DNA from: Chenopodium formosanum
Taxonomy: Eukaryota > Streptophyta > Magnoliopsida > Caryophyllales > Amaranthaceae
Direction: 5' to 3'
Length of the DNA: 64,000 bases
NCBI GenBank assembly: GCA_024500155.1
Contig: CM044869.1
Location: 38,317,398-38,381,397 of the forward strand
The position numbers were made by a program, and so were the translations under genes. This document shows positions 21,028 through 33,648 of the stretch, piece after piece. Within the stretch, counting starts at the first letter, position 1, and each line of letters opens with the position of its first letter. The notes below the pieces were generated by a model. It saw only the letters and a list, made by a program, of their open reading frames with translations. It was not told the DNA's origin and ran no database searches.

Positions 21028-22649
21028 ATGTTCAAGGCTTTTCCATCATTCTCTAAGTTTTCTGCACGGGCAAAGGTAACCGCCTGCCCTTTTACTTCAT
21101 CTTTTACTTTGCTTTGTTTTTCGTTTTCATTTTTAAATCTGGCTCAACACTCAGCTTCGTCTGTTTCTCCTCATGAGGTCAGTCGTTCGCCTAGGATTGA
21201 GGAGTCTAGAGTGGACGGGGACGAGTCGTCTCCCTTGGGGAGTGGGTCCATTTCTAGTGCGTACCAACTCACCTCCACCTATTCTTCTCTGTCCCTACAA
21301 TCGCAAATGGCACGGACCATGCAGACGTACGATAAGTACACCGCCAGAAATACAGACTATAGTCTGGTAAACCCAAGGGTTCCCTATGATCCGAGTAACA
21401 CGGACGGGGAGACCGCAAACAGCACCACAAACGCAATCACCAATACCGCCACGGTTAGTGGCAGCGAATGCTCGGTGGTCGAAGTGACTGCCTCATTCGA
21501 ATAGCGCCAGAGGAGGCAAGGCGTCTCTTCTTCTAGGGAAGCATCCGGGCAAACTCCGGGCCTTCGTTTTCCTAAATTCAGCTACTCGATCATAGAACCG
21601 GCCGAGTTGCAATCCTTGAAAGAACCTCAATTCCCTTCTCAGGCGAACGTTGGGGCATCCGCCTGAATTTATGAACTACCCCTATCATAGACTACCAGGT
21701 CGGCCAGGCCTTAGATAGGCATAGTAATTGCTGAACCGGCCGACTTGCCTTTTTACAGCGCTCCTCCTCCAGGAATAAGGTGGACGCCAGGAGGAAGGAT
21801 AAGGGAAAAGGGCCCTTGGTACTCAAGGGAGTCTCTATCTCCGAAGGCGGCCGGGGCTCCAAGATTAGGAGCTCAGTCGAGGCTGCTAAACTGGACACGA
21901 TGCTGTCCTCAGAATTTAGGGCCGCCCCTCACCATGATGAAGGGGAGGTGGAGAATCAAGAGGCTGAGGAAGGAGGTGAGGAGTCCAATGCAGACAATTT
22001 TAAACATCCGTACGCTTGTCTAGTTAGAGACACGGCCTTGGGCTTCCTCAATGACGGGCTGGATAAGTTCAAAAGTTTCCTCTTGCTGGGAGAGAATTAT
22101 GAATTCAAGGTGCCGAAGCGCTCTCATTCTGTGGCCTCCTGGGAGAATGAGCGGCCACGTCGGCAATCTTTCAGCGTTTTCTGCGCTGCCTTGGTGGTGG
22201 GACTCCACTTCCCTCTTCACCCATTCGTTTAAGAGCTCCTGGACGAGTACGACACTAGTCTCTTCCAGTTGATGCCAAACAGCTGGTTAAACATCTGTAG
22301 GTATCTAGTGATGTGTATTCGGCAGGGCTTTAAACCTGACGCCCTAGTTTTTGGTGAGATGCACTCTATGGTCCGCCTAGACTCGGGAACGGACGGCTAG
22401 TTCGTTCTGAGCACCACTAAAGACTACCTGGTAGTGATGGGCAAACCATCCATGTGGCGTGAACTGATGAATCGTTTCTACCGCATTCAGACAAAGAATG
22501 TGGAGTTCAACTTGCGGAAGAAACGGTTTAATGTTAAACCCATCCAGCTCGGCCGAGGGCAACACCGACACTACAAGCCACCCGTCCATCCTGACTATGC
22601 ATACCAACTTGACTACTTTGGAGTCAAAAGGGTGATTAGGGACGACAAG
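21028..22649 (+). pseudogene. Putative gypsy-type transposon protein (Transposase_28-like), broken
   Basis: Coding remnant in several frames. Part 1 (21028-21504, 158 codons) is Ser/Thr/Asn-rich and has a possible splice donor near 21075 (GGCAAAG|GTAACC), so its start may be an exon. Part 2 (21780-22232 and beyond) has an acidic region and then VVGLHFPLHPFV, ELLDEYDTS and LMPNSW. This resembles the plant domain called putative gypsy-type transposon (Transposase_28), whose members have a LPLHPF...QLxPNSW pattern. Stops interrupt it at about 22230 and 22399. A further conserved frame reaches 22649, where the copia LTR begins. Such genes occur in plant retroelements; their function is unknown. 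Which element owned it is not resolved. Confidence 0.5.
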
Positions 22650-23618
22650 TGATAGGAATGTTGTCCTTCGAACAAGTCTATTACTCCTATAGAGGGTTCG
22701 GAAATACTAGAAACCTAATTATTTAGTGAGGTTAAGTGATCGGAATGCCTAGTTGGTACGCATAGTAAAAAATAATTAATTAATCAACAATTACCAAAAT
22801 ACCTCTAGCATCGGAGTGCCCCGAGCAAGCCGAGTGCTAGGGTCAAATGGTGCTAGCACGCCAATGCTAGCACGCTCAGCAGCTAGCAGCACTAGTGCGC
22901 ACATCAACTAGCAGCTAGCACGGCTTGCAATAGGCCACGGCCAGCAGCCCTCAAGTGTGCATGGCTTGATGGGTTGAGGCTTCGACTAGCCCACACGCAC
23001 AACGCGCACGCAGTAGGCCTTGCCACGCACCAGGCCGCCAACTAGGCACGCCTTGGTGCCTAAGGCTGGGCGCCACGTGGTGCGGCTTGGTTGGCTCTAG
23101 GTGGGCTTGAGTGTGGTGGTTTGGGGAAGGTTGGGGAGGAAGAAAATGGTCCCCTCCTTCTTGTGGTCCTCACCTACCCTCTCCCTCCTTGTTGCCACTT
23201 GCTGATTAATTATTGCTTTGATGTCTTATTTTATTTTTGATTAAAAATTAAAATGGGAAATTAATTTTTACCAACTCTCCCACATTGATGAGAGAGTAGA
23301 GTCCTCATATGATGTTCTCTATAAATACCTATCTTGGGAATTGGAGAACCTCACTTGAGTTGGAACTCAAAAAGGTATCTCAAAAAGTTCATATAAAACT
23401 CAAGTAGTTGTTTTTGGTCCGAACTCGGCTAAACTCCGAGTTAAAGACCGTTCGGGTGGTGGTTGTGGGTGGACTATTGTTGGAGGTCTGCGCGCTTGCG
23501 AGACTCGGCTTTGGAATTAAGAGCTCATTGGAACGAGAGAAGCACGCATCATGGGTAAGATGGTCTTTTCACTTTGTCTTGTTATTTATGTCTTTTAGTT
23601 ATATTAATTATGAGCGGG
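22650..23618 (+). mobile_element. 5' LTR of the copia element, left part
   Basis: Starts TGATAGGAATG. Compared with the 3' LTR it lacks roughly 220 bp after GCCTAGTTGG. It has a GC-rich stretch with many GCTAGC words (22810-23110) and a TATA-like CTATAAATAC (23320-23329). It is interrupted at 23618 by element F. The ORF at 23408-23623 is in the LTR leader and is not supported as a gene. Confidence 0.82.
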
Positions 23619-24221
23619 TGTAGACACCTAATTGTGTCTCCCCAAAAACCAAACCTAGTGATGAGTACCTTTCACGTCACTAGATTATCGAACGAAGTGA
23701 AAGTGTGAAAAGCCTTGTGATGTAGTTGTTTTTATTAAAATAACTCTTCTTCCTGTTTTCAAAAATGTACTTTATTTATTGAAAATGTCCAGTCCAATTT
23801 AGTGTGGTCCGTAACAAGGGTCCAATAATAGTGTAGTTGGCTTAAGCTCGAAAAAAGCTTTCCAACGATATATTATAAGCCCAATTCCGATGAATAATGA
23901 GGAAGTTATGGCCAAAAATACTAAATTGGGCCTGAAATGGTTTTATGGCTCAATGATCTAGTGGAGGGCCCATTAATTAATATTCCTAAAGATATTAGGA
24001 TTGATTTTAATCTTCTAGAATAATCTAGAAGGTTATTTTGAGTTCTAATGGGATTAAAAATAATAATTATATCTTTTATGAGAAACAAGGAATTCTATTT
24101 GGATTAAAACAAGTGTTTTTAAGAGATTAAAATCTGATTTTTAAAGATAAGTACGGACGTTATTAATCGAATTTAATTAGATTAAGGATTCCGTACAGGT
24201 TTTTAGAAAATGCGTGATGCA

Positions 24222-24289
24222 GCGCATAACGACAAAGCTGGCGCTGAACGACAAGCCTGTCGCACAGCGACAGGGCTGTCGCGTCGCTC
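24222..24289. repeat. CpG-rich GTCGC box in 5' LTR of F
   Basis: Words GCGCTGAACGACAAG, CTGTCGCACAGCGACAG and CTGTCGCGTCGC, several with dyad symmetry. Confidence 0.65.
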
Positions 24290-24345
24290 TAGTCTAGATG
24301 TACACCTAGCCAAGTTCGAAGTTGTCGTCGCCCTAGACGTAAAAG

Positions 24346-24454
24346 GTTGATGATTTTTGAGGGTTTGGTCCCAAATCCCTATTTCAATTATTTAAATTAA
24401 TTGTTTGATTTAATATTTTCGTTGAAGTTACTAACGCGTGTATTGTTTTGATAG
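24346..24454 (+). other. Intron-like segment 1 in 5' LTR of F
   Basis: 109 bp with donor TAAAAG|GTTGAT, TTACTAAC 20-25 nt before acceptor TTTTGATAG|AAAGAG. Confidence 0.6.
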
Positions 24455-24475
24455 AAAGAGATACGAGGCATCAAA

Positions 24476-24793
24476 GTAAGTAATTTAATTGCTTAATTAT
24501 TCTTTTGATATATAAGTCATGTTCCTTATATTTTAGTAATTCCTAGTATCATGATAGGATGTCTTTATTACTTTCTAGTATCATGTTTAGGTTGCTTCCT
24601 ATTTTCTTCTATCATGTTAGTATCATCTTAGGGATAAAGCTTTGATCTTTATTTTTTAGTGACATGCTAGGATTTGTTATTTATCTTGTTAATATTATTA
24701 TACTTTGAGAATATTATTATGATGATGATTATCATTATTATTATGTTGCTTGATATTACTATTGTTATTGCTTGATCACGCCCTCTCTTGCAG
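24476..24793 (+). other. Intron-like segment 2 in 5' LTR of F
   Basis: 318 bp with donor TCAAA|GTAAGT and acceptor CCTCTCTTGCAG|GTTTAAAGGG. Confidence 0.55.
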
Positions 24794-25275
24794 GTTTAAA
24801 GGGAATTTATACTTGTAATCACGCTTAATAAGATAATTAATAATTTTATTTAGGCTAATGTAATTTTAATTCAAGTGATCGCCAATAATAGATTTGATTG
24901 TGCCTTAATATTCAACCAACATAGATTAAACAGGTTTTAGGGTTAATCTAATGATTGTATGTTAGTCAGAAAACGCACATGAATATGAGAAGAATAAAGT
25001 AGAGGCCTATTTTTAGAGCAGGTTCAATCTCTTTTAAGTTGGATTTGTACCTTCATCCCCGAATATCCAGTCACGGTTCAGGACCACTATGAAGTTAGCG
25101 ATCTCATGGATCGTGAAGGGGTGTAATCTTCACCCTGTGAACGGTTTACAAGTTCCTAAAACTGGTTGGCGACTCTTTTTCTCTAGCTTCCTTCCCTTTG
25201 GACGCCACCATACTTAAGTGTATGATCACATCGGGGCTCAAGTGTGGGATGCTTGAAATAGTCCCTACAGTTTTT

Positions 25276-25293
25276 TGGCAAATCCATTGGGGA
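25276..25293 (+). other. Primer-binding site of element F, degenerate
   Basis: TGGCAAATCCATTGGGGA, with three changes from the form in D. Confidence 0.6.
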
Positions 25294-26881
25294 GGATTTC
25301 TATTTTAATGTCTAAAATTTATTTTGGCAATAATTTAGAATGAGTGGATGAGACTCGAAACGTTCTAAGTATTCATGTGCATAATTTTGATTGACATTAT
25401 TGGCATATGAATAAAAAAGGTCCGCATTGGATAGACCATCCGTAATGCGTCAAAAACGTAGGCTTTTTAAACGTAAGAAATTTGAGAAATATCTTTCACA
25501 ACTAGAACCAAAATAACGCTGCGAAAAACTGGAAAATTCAATGAACAGAAAGCTGCTGAGGCATCTAGAAACTAGCGCTGAGAAAATAGAGCTCGTCGCA
25601 GTGCGATGGCTCTGTCGCTGGGCAACAGCAATGTCGCGTGGCGATAGAGTCATCGTTTCGCGACAGACTCTATTGTCTTGCGACATACTCTATTGTCTCG
25701 CGCTATGTTCTTTCAATACCGAGCCAGAAATCTACCTTCTTGTTTCGCCCAGTTCTAGTGCTGTTTGCTCGACACTACTTCCTGATTGAGTTTTTCTCAC
25801 TTTGGGAATTCATGCTCCATCTACCCTATCGAACACTCAAGGCAAAGAAGAGTACATCTGAGTTTGTGAATTCACCAAACCGTAGAAGCAAGTTTAACTT
25901 GCAGGGTCCCATTCACACGTGCCAACCCTTCCAAAGGTAAGGCTTCCGCGCAATGCATCCGAACTCATAACTATGGACCCTCTTTGACTAACCTTTATCC
26001 TTGAACTTTAGAGAACTAGAGCCATGGTTAGGTTGCAAACTCATTGCATCATATTGTGCTTACTTGACTACTTGTGCATCTCTTGTTTGTGCATATTTAC
26101 ACTAACCATTTGTTTGACTTGTGTTCGAGTTTAAATAAATTAATTAATGACTAAAGGACTTTGCTTACTTAAATAACCAATTAATATGAGTTTTAAAGTC
26201 TAAACAAATTGATTGAACCTGACTTAGTACGTCTATAGGGATTTCCCTCTAAGCTAGAATACTAGAGCAGACCCAGACTGACGTTTCAGTTATGATGCTG
26301 AAGTTTGGTTTGTGGCGCGACACGTTAGTGTCTAGTGCGACGCGACAAAACTGGCGCATCGCAACAATCCCGTCGTTTTAGCCATGGTCTAGATTTCTGC
26401 CTGAGTCCTCACGTCGAGTCTATTTAATCAATTTATTAACAAACCGTATTGAGTCCTTAAGTGAGTCTAAGCACGTAATCCCATGGTCTTACACAAGAGT
26501 CAAATCATGTCACTTTCACTCACTTCTGAAGAACACACTATTTATATGTTACACCTTGACCATGTCTAGAGAGTCTTGTGCGCGTGTTTTCCATCATTTT
26601 TTTAGGGGGGTAAGTCGGATATTAATCCTCCAAACATAACCATGTTTTTTGAACATTATACTTGATTCCCAAAAATATGCACCCTATTTTTACACCCTAT
26701 TTTTGCCTTTTGTCTTTAAAACCAATAAAGTCAAAGTCAATTTGAGTCAAGTCATTAAAACAAATATGGTTTAATTTACATTACTTGGTCAAGAAGAGAG
26801 GGACGATAAATCAAAGACAACACCTTCGTTCAAGTTTTACTTTTCGATAAGCCCATCAGATACAGAAAAAGGTTCATACTA
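25294..26881 (+). other. Leader of element F
   Basis: Collinear with the leaders of A and E. It carries CpG boxes (25590-25707 and 26316-26384), the C-terminal part of the conserved small ORF (ending at 25940), a splice-donor-like CCAAAG|GTAAGG with the intron side at 25937, and the in-frame conserved stretch before gag (about 26805-26881, with KDNT and LFDKPIR). A 5' part of that last block present in A and E is deleted. Confidence 0.65.
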
Positions 26882-28456
26882 ATGGCAACCCAACAAGAAG
26901 TCGATGAGCTTAGGCAAAACCTCGTTAACTTGACCGAGATGATGAAGACAATGACCCTGCAAAATAACAACAAATGGAGCAAATGGAGGAAAGCTTGAGC
27001 AAGATTTCCAATGAGTATAAATTCCAGGGGATTAGCTCACAAGGGGTCTTAGTGGACAAGGAACTTCTTCCACAGAAGTTCAATGCTAATGACATCCCTA
27101 AGTTTAAACCAACTGACAATCCCTACTTTCACCCAAGGGCTTTGAAACCATAATGAATATCAAGGGGATTGACAGGAAAGTTTTCCACACTTTATTTTCA
27201 CTATCTTTAGAGACCGGTTTCCAACAATGGTTCTTCTCCCTTAAGAAGGAGAAAACCTCTTCTTGAGATGGCATAGTAAACGCTTTCATAGATAGATACA
27301 GATGTAACGTCTAAGTCGAAACCGACCATAGAGAGCTTGAGATGTTTAAACAAAAAGAGAATGAAGGTTTCACTTCTTTCTTTAACAAGTGGAAGGAAAC
27401 TTCCGCTAAAATGGTTGAGGTGCCAACTGAGAAAGAATCTGTAAGGATGTTCATTAAGAATCTCCAAGAAAAGCACTCTAAGCATCTCAAATATCAAAGC
27501 AGCTTGAATACTTTCAAGGCCGTCTATAACGTAGGAATCAACATTGAAGATGACCTTGCAAAGCAAAAAGCTGCTAACAACTCCAACAGTGGCTGGAAAG
27601 GAAAGAAGAGCGACAATCCTTCTTCTTCCAAAACTACCCACTCGAATAATGTTAGCACCTTTAATCTGAATGACGTCCTGGCTATGAACAACCAAGGACA
27701 AAAGAAGCTATTTAGGAAAAACATCACACCTATTGGCATGAGTTATGACACCGCATTTGATCGCCTACATGCAAAAGGTCTTATAACTCCCATTGGACCA
27801 TTTAGGGACCCACCAGTTGAAAAGAGAACGGCTAGTTGGAACCCCAATGCACACTGCAAGTATAATCAAGGCAGGGGCCATCCTACTGAGAATTGTTGGA
27901 AGTTAAAGGAAGCCATTCAAGATCTCATTGATAACAATAAACTTCCATTGCCTCCTCCAAGCAAGAAGCCAAGTATTAATAACGCTCCACTTTCAGACTC
28001 CTTGGCTATTTCTGATGAGGAAGATCATGTCGATCCAACAACCCTCACTAAACCGATTGAAGAGACTCTTGCTATCGAAGAAGAAGAGGAAATCTTTTTC
28101 GATGCCAAGAAACACACTACAGGCGAATCGCCAGCCAATAAAGAAGAGATATGGCACCTCATAAACACGCTAAAAGAGGCAATTGATACATGTCGCAAAC
28201 TCCTCGATCGTCTAAAAAGAGTTCAAAATGAGAGTGATATCGAAAAGACGATAATTGCTAAGACTAGTGAGAGAAAACCATTTTCTCTCCAAGTAGTTGA
28301 AAAACCCAAATGGAGTAATAAGTCTTATACTTCAATTGGGACCTCTTATGCTAACATGTTTCAAAAGCTCTTCGAGAATGGGAAGATTAAACATCTCGAG
28401 CCAAGACCTTTTGAATCGCTGAAAAGGACAGACATATTCTATTGTCCATACCATTA
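26882..28456 (+). pseudogene. gag: gag of element F, broken
   Basis: Starts MATQQEVDEL. The first 460 bp contain several frameshifts and stops. An intact 371-codon frame runs from 27342 to a TAA at 28455-28457. It has the conserved KWKETSAKM and VPTEKES motifs and a zinc-knuckle-like motif (residues about 172-185 of that frame, C-X2-N-X4-H-X4-C). A second knuckle-like motif, C-P-Y-H..., is cut by the TAA: the expected ...GHTIEHC lies just after it. An acidic region sits between the two. This is longer than the gag of A and E, which end right after the first knuckle region. Confidence 0.85.
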
Positions 28457-28457
28457 A

Positions 28458-29700
28458 TTTAGGGGACACACCATTGAACATTGCTTCAAGTTCAAGGATT
28501 TAGTTCAAGGACTAATTGATAGCAAGAAGTTAGTCTAAATAACTCCAGAAAAAGATGCTAACATCAATGGAATTTGGGAAAGTGGTGATGAGGATGTCTA
28601 CCTCAAAGATTTGGAAGAAACTCCACTTTCCACAATCTATCCAGTAGACGATATTTGGGATAAAGAAGACTCACCCATAGATGTCCTCACAAGGTCAGGG
28701 AGAATGCAACCTCCCATTACAACACAACCTATTCCTACTACCCAACAAATTCCTATACCTATCATTGAAGACAATGATGTTGTGAAATAACTCAAAGAGA
28801 CTAAGGTTGAGATGAATGTATGGAAATTATTAGCCACATCCCGTGAGCATAGAGTGGCAGTAATGGATGCTTTCGCTAAATTAGGGATAGATTCTGAAAT
28901 CATTCCTGAGGGGTTAGCTAATTTTCTTACGAGTGATCTTCCAAGTCCCATCTACCTAATCACCTTTTCTGACAATGATCTACCTACAGAGGGTGATAAG
29001 CATAATAAGGCCTTAAACCTCACAGTGATCTGTAAGAGAATGAATGTCCCAATGACTCTTGTAAACAATGGGTCAGAAATCAATATTTGCCCACTACGAA
29101 CTGGGAGGATGTTAGGGATAAAAGATGAAGATTTGTCTCCTTCTACACAAGGAATAAGGGCTTATGACAACAGTCATCGCCAAGATCTTGGGACTATCAC
29201 TATGAATGTCATGGCAGGTGTCATTGAATATGCTACTACTTTTCAAGTGGTAGATATCAAAGCTTCTTTCATCAGCAAGTGAAGGCCATAGTTGGAGGAA
29301 TTCCTGTCACTAACACAGAAGAGGTCTCTTTTATCGACGAAGATGAAAAGACCCCTCTTTACTACGACCTCCATTCGAATATGATAGGGAATGGTATACT
29401 CTAAAAACAAGGACACTTTCCTGGAATGACTCTAAGAAAGAAGAAAAGAGTAGCAACACAAATGGGATCGCCTGGCCTTCCTAAATTAGATACTTTTGGA
29501 CATGGTTTTGAACCGACTCCGAAAGACTATAAGTAAGCCCGGGAAAAGATTAATGCACGGAGGAATGCTCGTACTCAAAAGAAAGCAATCCCAATGGACC
29601 AATATCCTCTCACTCTAAACGGTCAATTCATAAGAGAGGAAGAGGACTACCCTTGTTATGAATTTCCTAAACCCTTTATCAAAGATGGGATAAGATAACC
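28458..29700 (+). pseudogene. gag-pol linker and aspartic protease of element F, broken
   Basis: The frame continues after the gag stop with the second zinc-knuckle half, then a linker with DVLTRSGR. The protease region runs from about 28990 to 29282. Its active-site region reads LVNNGSEINICPL, where Tat-type proteases usually have DNGS, so the catalytic Asp is Asn (codon AAC at 29064). Stops occur at about 28537, 28788 and 29281. The rest to about 29700 still reads as the region between protease and RT (FGHGFEPT, then PLTLNGQF) with stops. Confidence 0.75.
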
Positions 29701-31750
29701 TGGGTTCGAGATCTTCCTGGATTGCAACTTCTTGGATGATATCCCAACTCCTACCCATAAGGAGAAAGCACCTATATGCTTTTACTTTAATGTCATGGGA
29801 TTACTCTTTGGCTACGAGAAAAACGAGCCTAAGCACATTGATGACAATTTGGCGCTTATTCAGACAGTCTTACAAAGCTCATTACTCCGGCAAAAGGACT
29901 AGTCCAAGGATGGAGAAATACTGTGAAGGTGACTACACCAAGTGGAAGAAGGATCTCCATAACAACAGGACAAGGACCAATGTTCGACGAGTCTGAGTCA
30001 TCTGAGTCTGAGTCTGAATTCAAGTCTTCCTTAGTCGAGTCTTTTAAACCTTCTGTAGTAGTATCTCCTTCTCTTCCTTCTACTTCAAAGTCTACCCCTA
30101 GGATAGTTAGTAGTCAAGTCCCACGAACATTTCTTTATTTGATGTAATGATTTCTGAGTTTAATAATATGTCTTCTTCCTCTTACTTCTCGTGCATTCCC
30201 TCACTCAAAATGATGAGAATTGCTTAGCTAACAATGAAAATGACAAAGAAATAATTAAGGCAATGGAAACACTTGAGAATAAAACACCGGTAATTGAAGA
30301 TATTGAAACGGTTGATACCATTAAAAGAGAAGTTAAAATTGGTGTAACTCTTAATAAAGAAGAAAGAACCAATTTAATAAATCTATTAAATGAATTTATA
30401 GATGTGTTCGAATGGTGATATGAGGATATGCTAGGCATAAATAGAGAAATAGCTCAACACACAATACCACTAATCCCAGGAATGAAACCTGTAAAACAAA
30501 AGTTACGTCGAATAAAACCTGAAGTAGCTCTAAAAATAAAAGAAGAAGTTTAAAAACAAATAACAACAGGTTTTATAAGGATATCCAAATACTCCGAATG
30601 GGTCGCAAATGTGGTACCTGTCCCCAAGAAAGACAGAAGGGTAAGAATGTGTGTCTACTATAGAGATCTAAATAAGGCAAGTCTAAAGGATGACTTCCTT
30701 TTACCACACATCAACATTTTGGTAGATAATACAGTGAACCACGCGCTTCTCTCATTTATGGATGGATACGCAGGATACAACCAGATTCTCATGGCAGAAG
30801 GAGACATGGAAAAGACTACATTCATAACACCATGGGGCACTTACTATTACACGGTAATGCCTTTCGGGTTGAAAAACACGGGTGCCACTTACTAAAGAGT
30901 AGCGACTGCCTTACTCCATGACATGATGCACAAAGAGGTAGAAGTCTACGGGGATGATATGATTGTAAAATCAAAAGATCGTCCAGGACATCCAGTAGCC
31001 TTATGGAAATTCTTCGAAAGGCTAAGGAAATACAATATGAGGCTAAACCCATCTAAGTGCGCTTTTAGAGTCACCTCAGGAAAACTGTTGGGCTATGTCA
31101 TTAGCTATAGAGGAATAGAGATACAACCAACTAAGATTAAAGCAATCATGTTAATGCCATTACCTAAGACAGAGAAGCAAATTCGAGGATTCATTGGTCG
31201 GTTGCAATACATAAGAAGGTTCATATCTAAGCTAACCACAATATGCGAACCAATATTCAAGAAACTCAAAAAGAATGTACCAGTAATATGGGACGATGAG
31301 TGCCAAAGGGCCTTTGAAAAGATCAAAGCCAATCTCTCTAATCCTCCTGTACTAGCGCCAGCACTTCCAGGAATTCCTCTTTGATTATACTTAACAGTCA
31401 GTAAAGAGAAAATGGGAGCTATGCTTGCGCAAGAAGTAGAAGGCAAGGAGAATGCCATCTACTATTTAAGTAAAAAGATGCTCGATTATGAAGTACGCTA
31501 CACACCACTTGAGAAATTGTGCCTCACATTAGTGTGGACCACAACCAAGTTAAGACACTACATGCTTGTTCATACAGTCTATGTAGTATCTCGAATGGAC
31601 CCACTAAAGTATCTTTTCGAGAAATCTACACTTAATGGGAAAATATCAAGATGGATAGTCAACTTAGCCCAGTTTGATGTAAGGTTTATGCCTTAAAAGG
31701 CTATCAAAGGATTAGTGGTCTCGGACTTCCTAGCAGATTTCCCAATAGAA
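29701..31750 (+). pseudogene. Reverse transcriptase and RNase H of element F, broken
   Basis: RT begins around LLNEFIDVFEW (30380-30416), which is followed by a stop. Motifs in order: VPVPKKDRRVRMCVYYRDLN (30613-30672), SFMDGYAGYNQI with the first catalytic Asp (about 30750-30785), MPFGLKNTGATY followed by a stop, and VYGDDM with both Asp residues (about 30944-30961; family form YVDDM). The first RNase H follows with GAMLAQE, IYYLSKKM and YTPLEK (31412-31520). Stops at 30417, 30553, 30893, 31381 and 31696 prevent a polyprotein. Catalytic Asp residues survive, so the decay is recent or mild. Confidence 0.88.
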
Positions 31751-31889
31751 GATTCTACGCCAATGCATGAAAATGATTTTCCAGAGGGGGATAAGAAAAA
31801 AAATTCATTTTTCTACTTTCTACTGAAATGTTTATGGAGTAAGGGTTGAATTCATTGAGTATTCAACTTTTGAAGACTTGATGCTTACA

Positions 31890-32497
31890 GAAGATGATAC
31901 TTGGACATTATACTTCGACTGAGCTTCAAACCAAAAGGGTTGTGGCGTAGGAGTATTATTAGTATCACCTAAAGAGGAACATGTCCCAATCTCTATAAAT
32001 CTAGATTTCGACGTTACCAACAATGCTGCGGAATATGAAGTATGTGTGGTAGGCCTCGAAACTGCTTTGGGATTAGGAGTAAAGAAACTTTGAATATTCG
32101 GAGACTCCGCTTTAATCATCAATAAGATTTCCAAAAGATGGAAAGTAAGGAGTGAAATCTTAGCTCCTTATCAAACATATTTGGAAACTCTTACTGATCA
32201 ACTCGAAAAGGTAGGATACACATATCTACTAAGAGAGGAAAATCAATTTGCTGATGCCTTGGCAAGACTAGCCTCAATGGTTAGAATTCCTAAGGAAATT
32301 GAGCAAATGCCTCTAACAATAGAGAAAAGGCATAAGCCGACTTACATCCAAGCCATAGAAGATGATGAGGAAGCTCAGGAACAAGAAGAAGAGGAAGAAC
32401 CTTGGTATATTGACATCCTCAATTATGTATCCAAAGGTGAATATCCACCTCACGCTGACAAGAGAGCAAAGCGAGCTCTAAGGCTTTTGGCTTCCTA
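31890..32497 (+). pseudogene. Second (archaeal-type) RNase H of element F
   Basis: After the tether, the motifs of an aRNH domain appear: LYFD then a stop where Gly is expected, NNAAEYEV with the conserved Glu, and FGDSALI with the conserved Asp, ending near ENQFADALARLASM (32242-32280). A duplicated RNase H of this type marks the Tat lineage of Ty3/gypsy elements. An acidic spacer (EEAQEQEEEEEPW) then leads to integrase. Confidence 0.8.
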
Positions 32498-33648
32498 ATA
32501 TGTACTCATAAATGTTGAACTTCATAACAGGGTACCTAAAGGTAGAGCTCTCCTATACGTAGGAAAAAAGAAAGCTCAAAGAGCGATGAGAATAATCCAC
32601 GAAGGAGTATGTGGAACTCATATGAATGGCAAAATGCTAGCCCAAAAAGTAATGCGCTAAGGATACTATTGGACTACCATGAATAGGGTTTGCCATCAAC
32701 ATGTAAAGTGATGCCCTAAATACCAGATATATGCTAACTTGCAATGTGTTCCTCTATCACTCCTTTACACCTACAAATCACCATGGCCATTCTCAGCCTG
32801 GGGTATAGACATCATTGGAAAAATCACCCCTCCTAGGACAGGAGGTCATGAATACATCTTAGTGGCAATTGATTACTTCACAAAATGGGTTGATGCAGCA
32901 TCATATGCAAAACTCACCGCAAACTCATGTAGCACTCTTTATCGAAAGAAACATAATATGTCGATATGGAGTCCCACATGAAATGATAAGTGACAATGGA
33001 ACTCACTTTCAAGCGGAATGCGAAGAATTGCTCCAAAAGTATGGTATTCAACACCATTATTCTTCCCCATATAGGCCTCAAGCAAATGGTGCAGTAGAAG
33101 AAACTAATAAGAACTTAAAGACTATCATCGAGAAAATGACAGAAAATTACAAGGATTGGCCTGAAAAACTCTATTTTTCTCTTTGGGGTTATCGCACGTC
33201 AATTCGCACATCCACAGGAAATACGCCTTTCTCCCTAGTCTATGGAATGGATGTCGTATAACTTGCAGAGCTAGAAATACCTTCTCTACGCATTGCGTTG
33301 GAAAGTAAATTCGATGAAGTCGAATGGACTAGAGCAAGGTATGAGGAGCTAATTCTACTCGATGAAAAACGACTAGAAGCTCTACATCATACTCAATGCT
33401 ATCAAACTCGCATGGCTAGACACTTTAACAAAAAGGTCAAGACAAGAAACATAAAACTGGGAGACTTAGTGTTAAAAGCATTAAGGAAAAATGTTCTAGA
33501 CCCAAGAGGCAAATTTACGCCTAATAGCACTAGGCCATACATTGTCAAAACCATCCTATCAGGAGGTGTCGCAAAGCTATCCGACATGGATGGGAATGAA
33601 TTCTTAAATATGACAAACCTTGACCAACTTAAGAAGTTCTACCCATGA
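32498..33648 (+). pseudogene. Integrase of element F, broken
   Basis: Zinc-binding region: HEGVCGTH (about 32599-32622) keeps both His, but the Cys pair is damaged (stop before CPK and Tyr for the second Cys). Core: WGIDIIG (about 32801), SDNGTHF (32991-33011) and VEETNKNL (33093-33116) keep the D-D-E triad. A frameshift near 32930 separates the first Asp from the second, and a stop at 33259 precedes the C-terminal region. The C-terminal part (33298-33648) is an intact 116-codon frame ending LKKFYP. No chromodomain is visible, as expected for Tat. Confidence 0.87.

Larger units (their letters stand above)
23619..25269 (+). mobile_element. 5' LTR of element F (TATA region deleted)
   Basis: 1651 bp. 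The CpG box (24222-24289) is joined within a few bases to the leader segment around GTACACCTAGCC. About 230 bp present in D, including the TATA box and CT-rich leader, is missing. Intron-like segments 1 (24346-24454) and 2 (24476-24793) are intact. Confidence 0.88.

Noticed and set aside
27207..27701. Minus-strand ORF of 164 codons
   Set aside because: Shadow of element F's gag; the same shadow exists opposite A's gag but holds no recognised motif.
26882..33648. Possible endogenous pararetrovirus (caulimovirus)
   Set aside because: An integrase with a D-D-E core, a second RNase H, LTRs, a primer site and a polypurine tract fit a Ty3/gypsy retrotransposon; no movement protein is seen.
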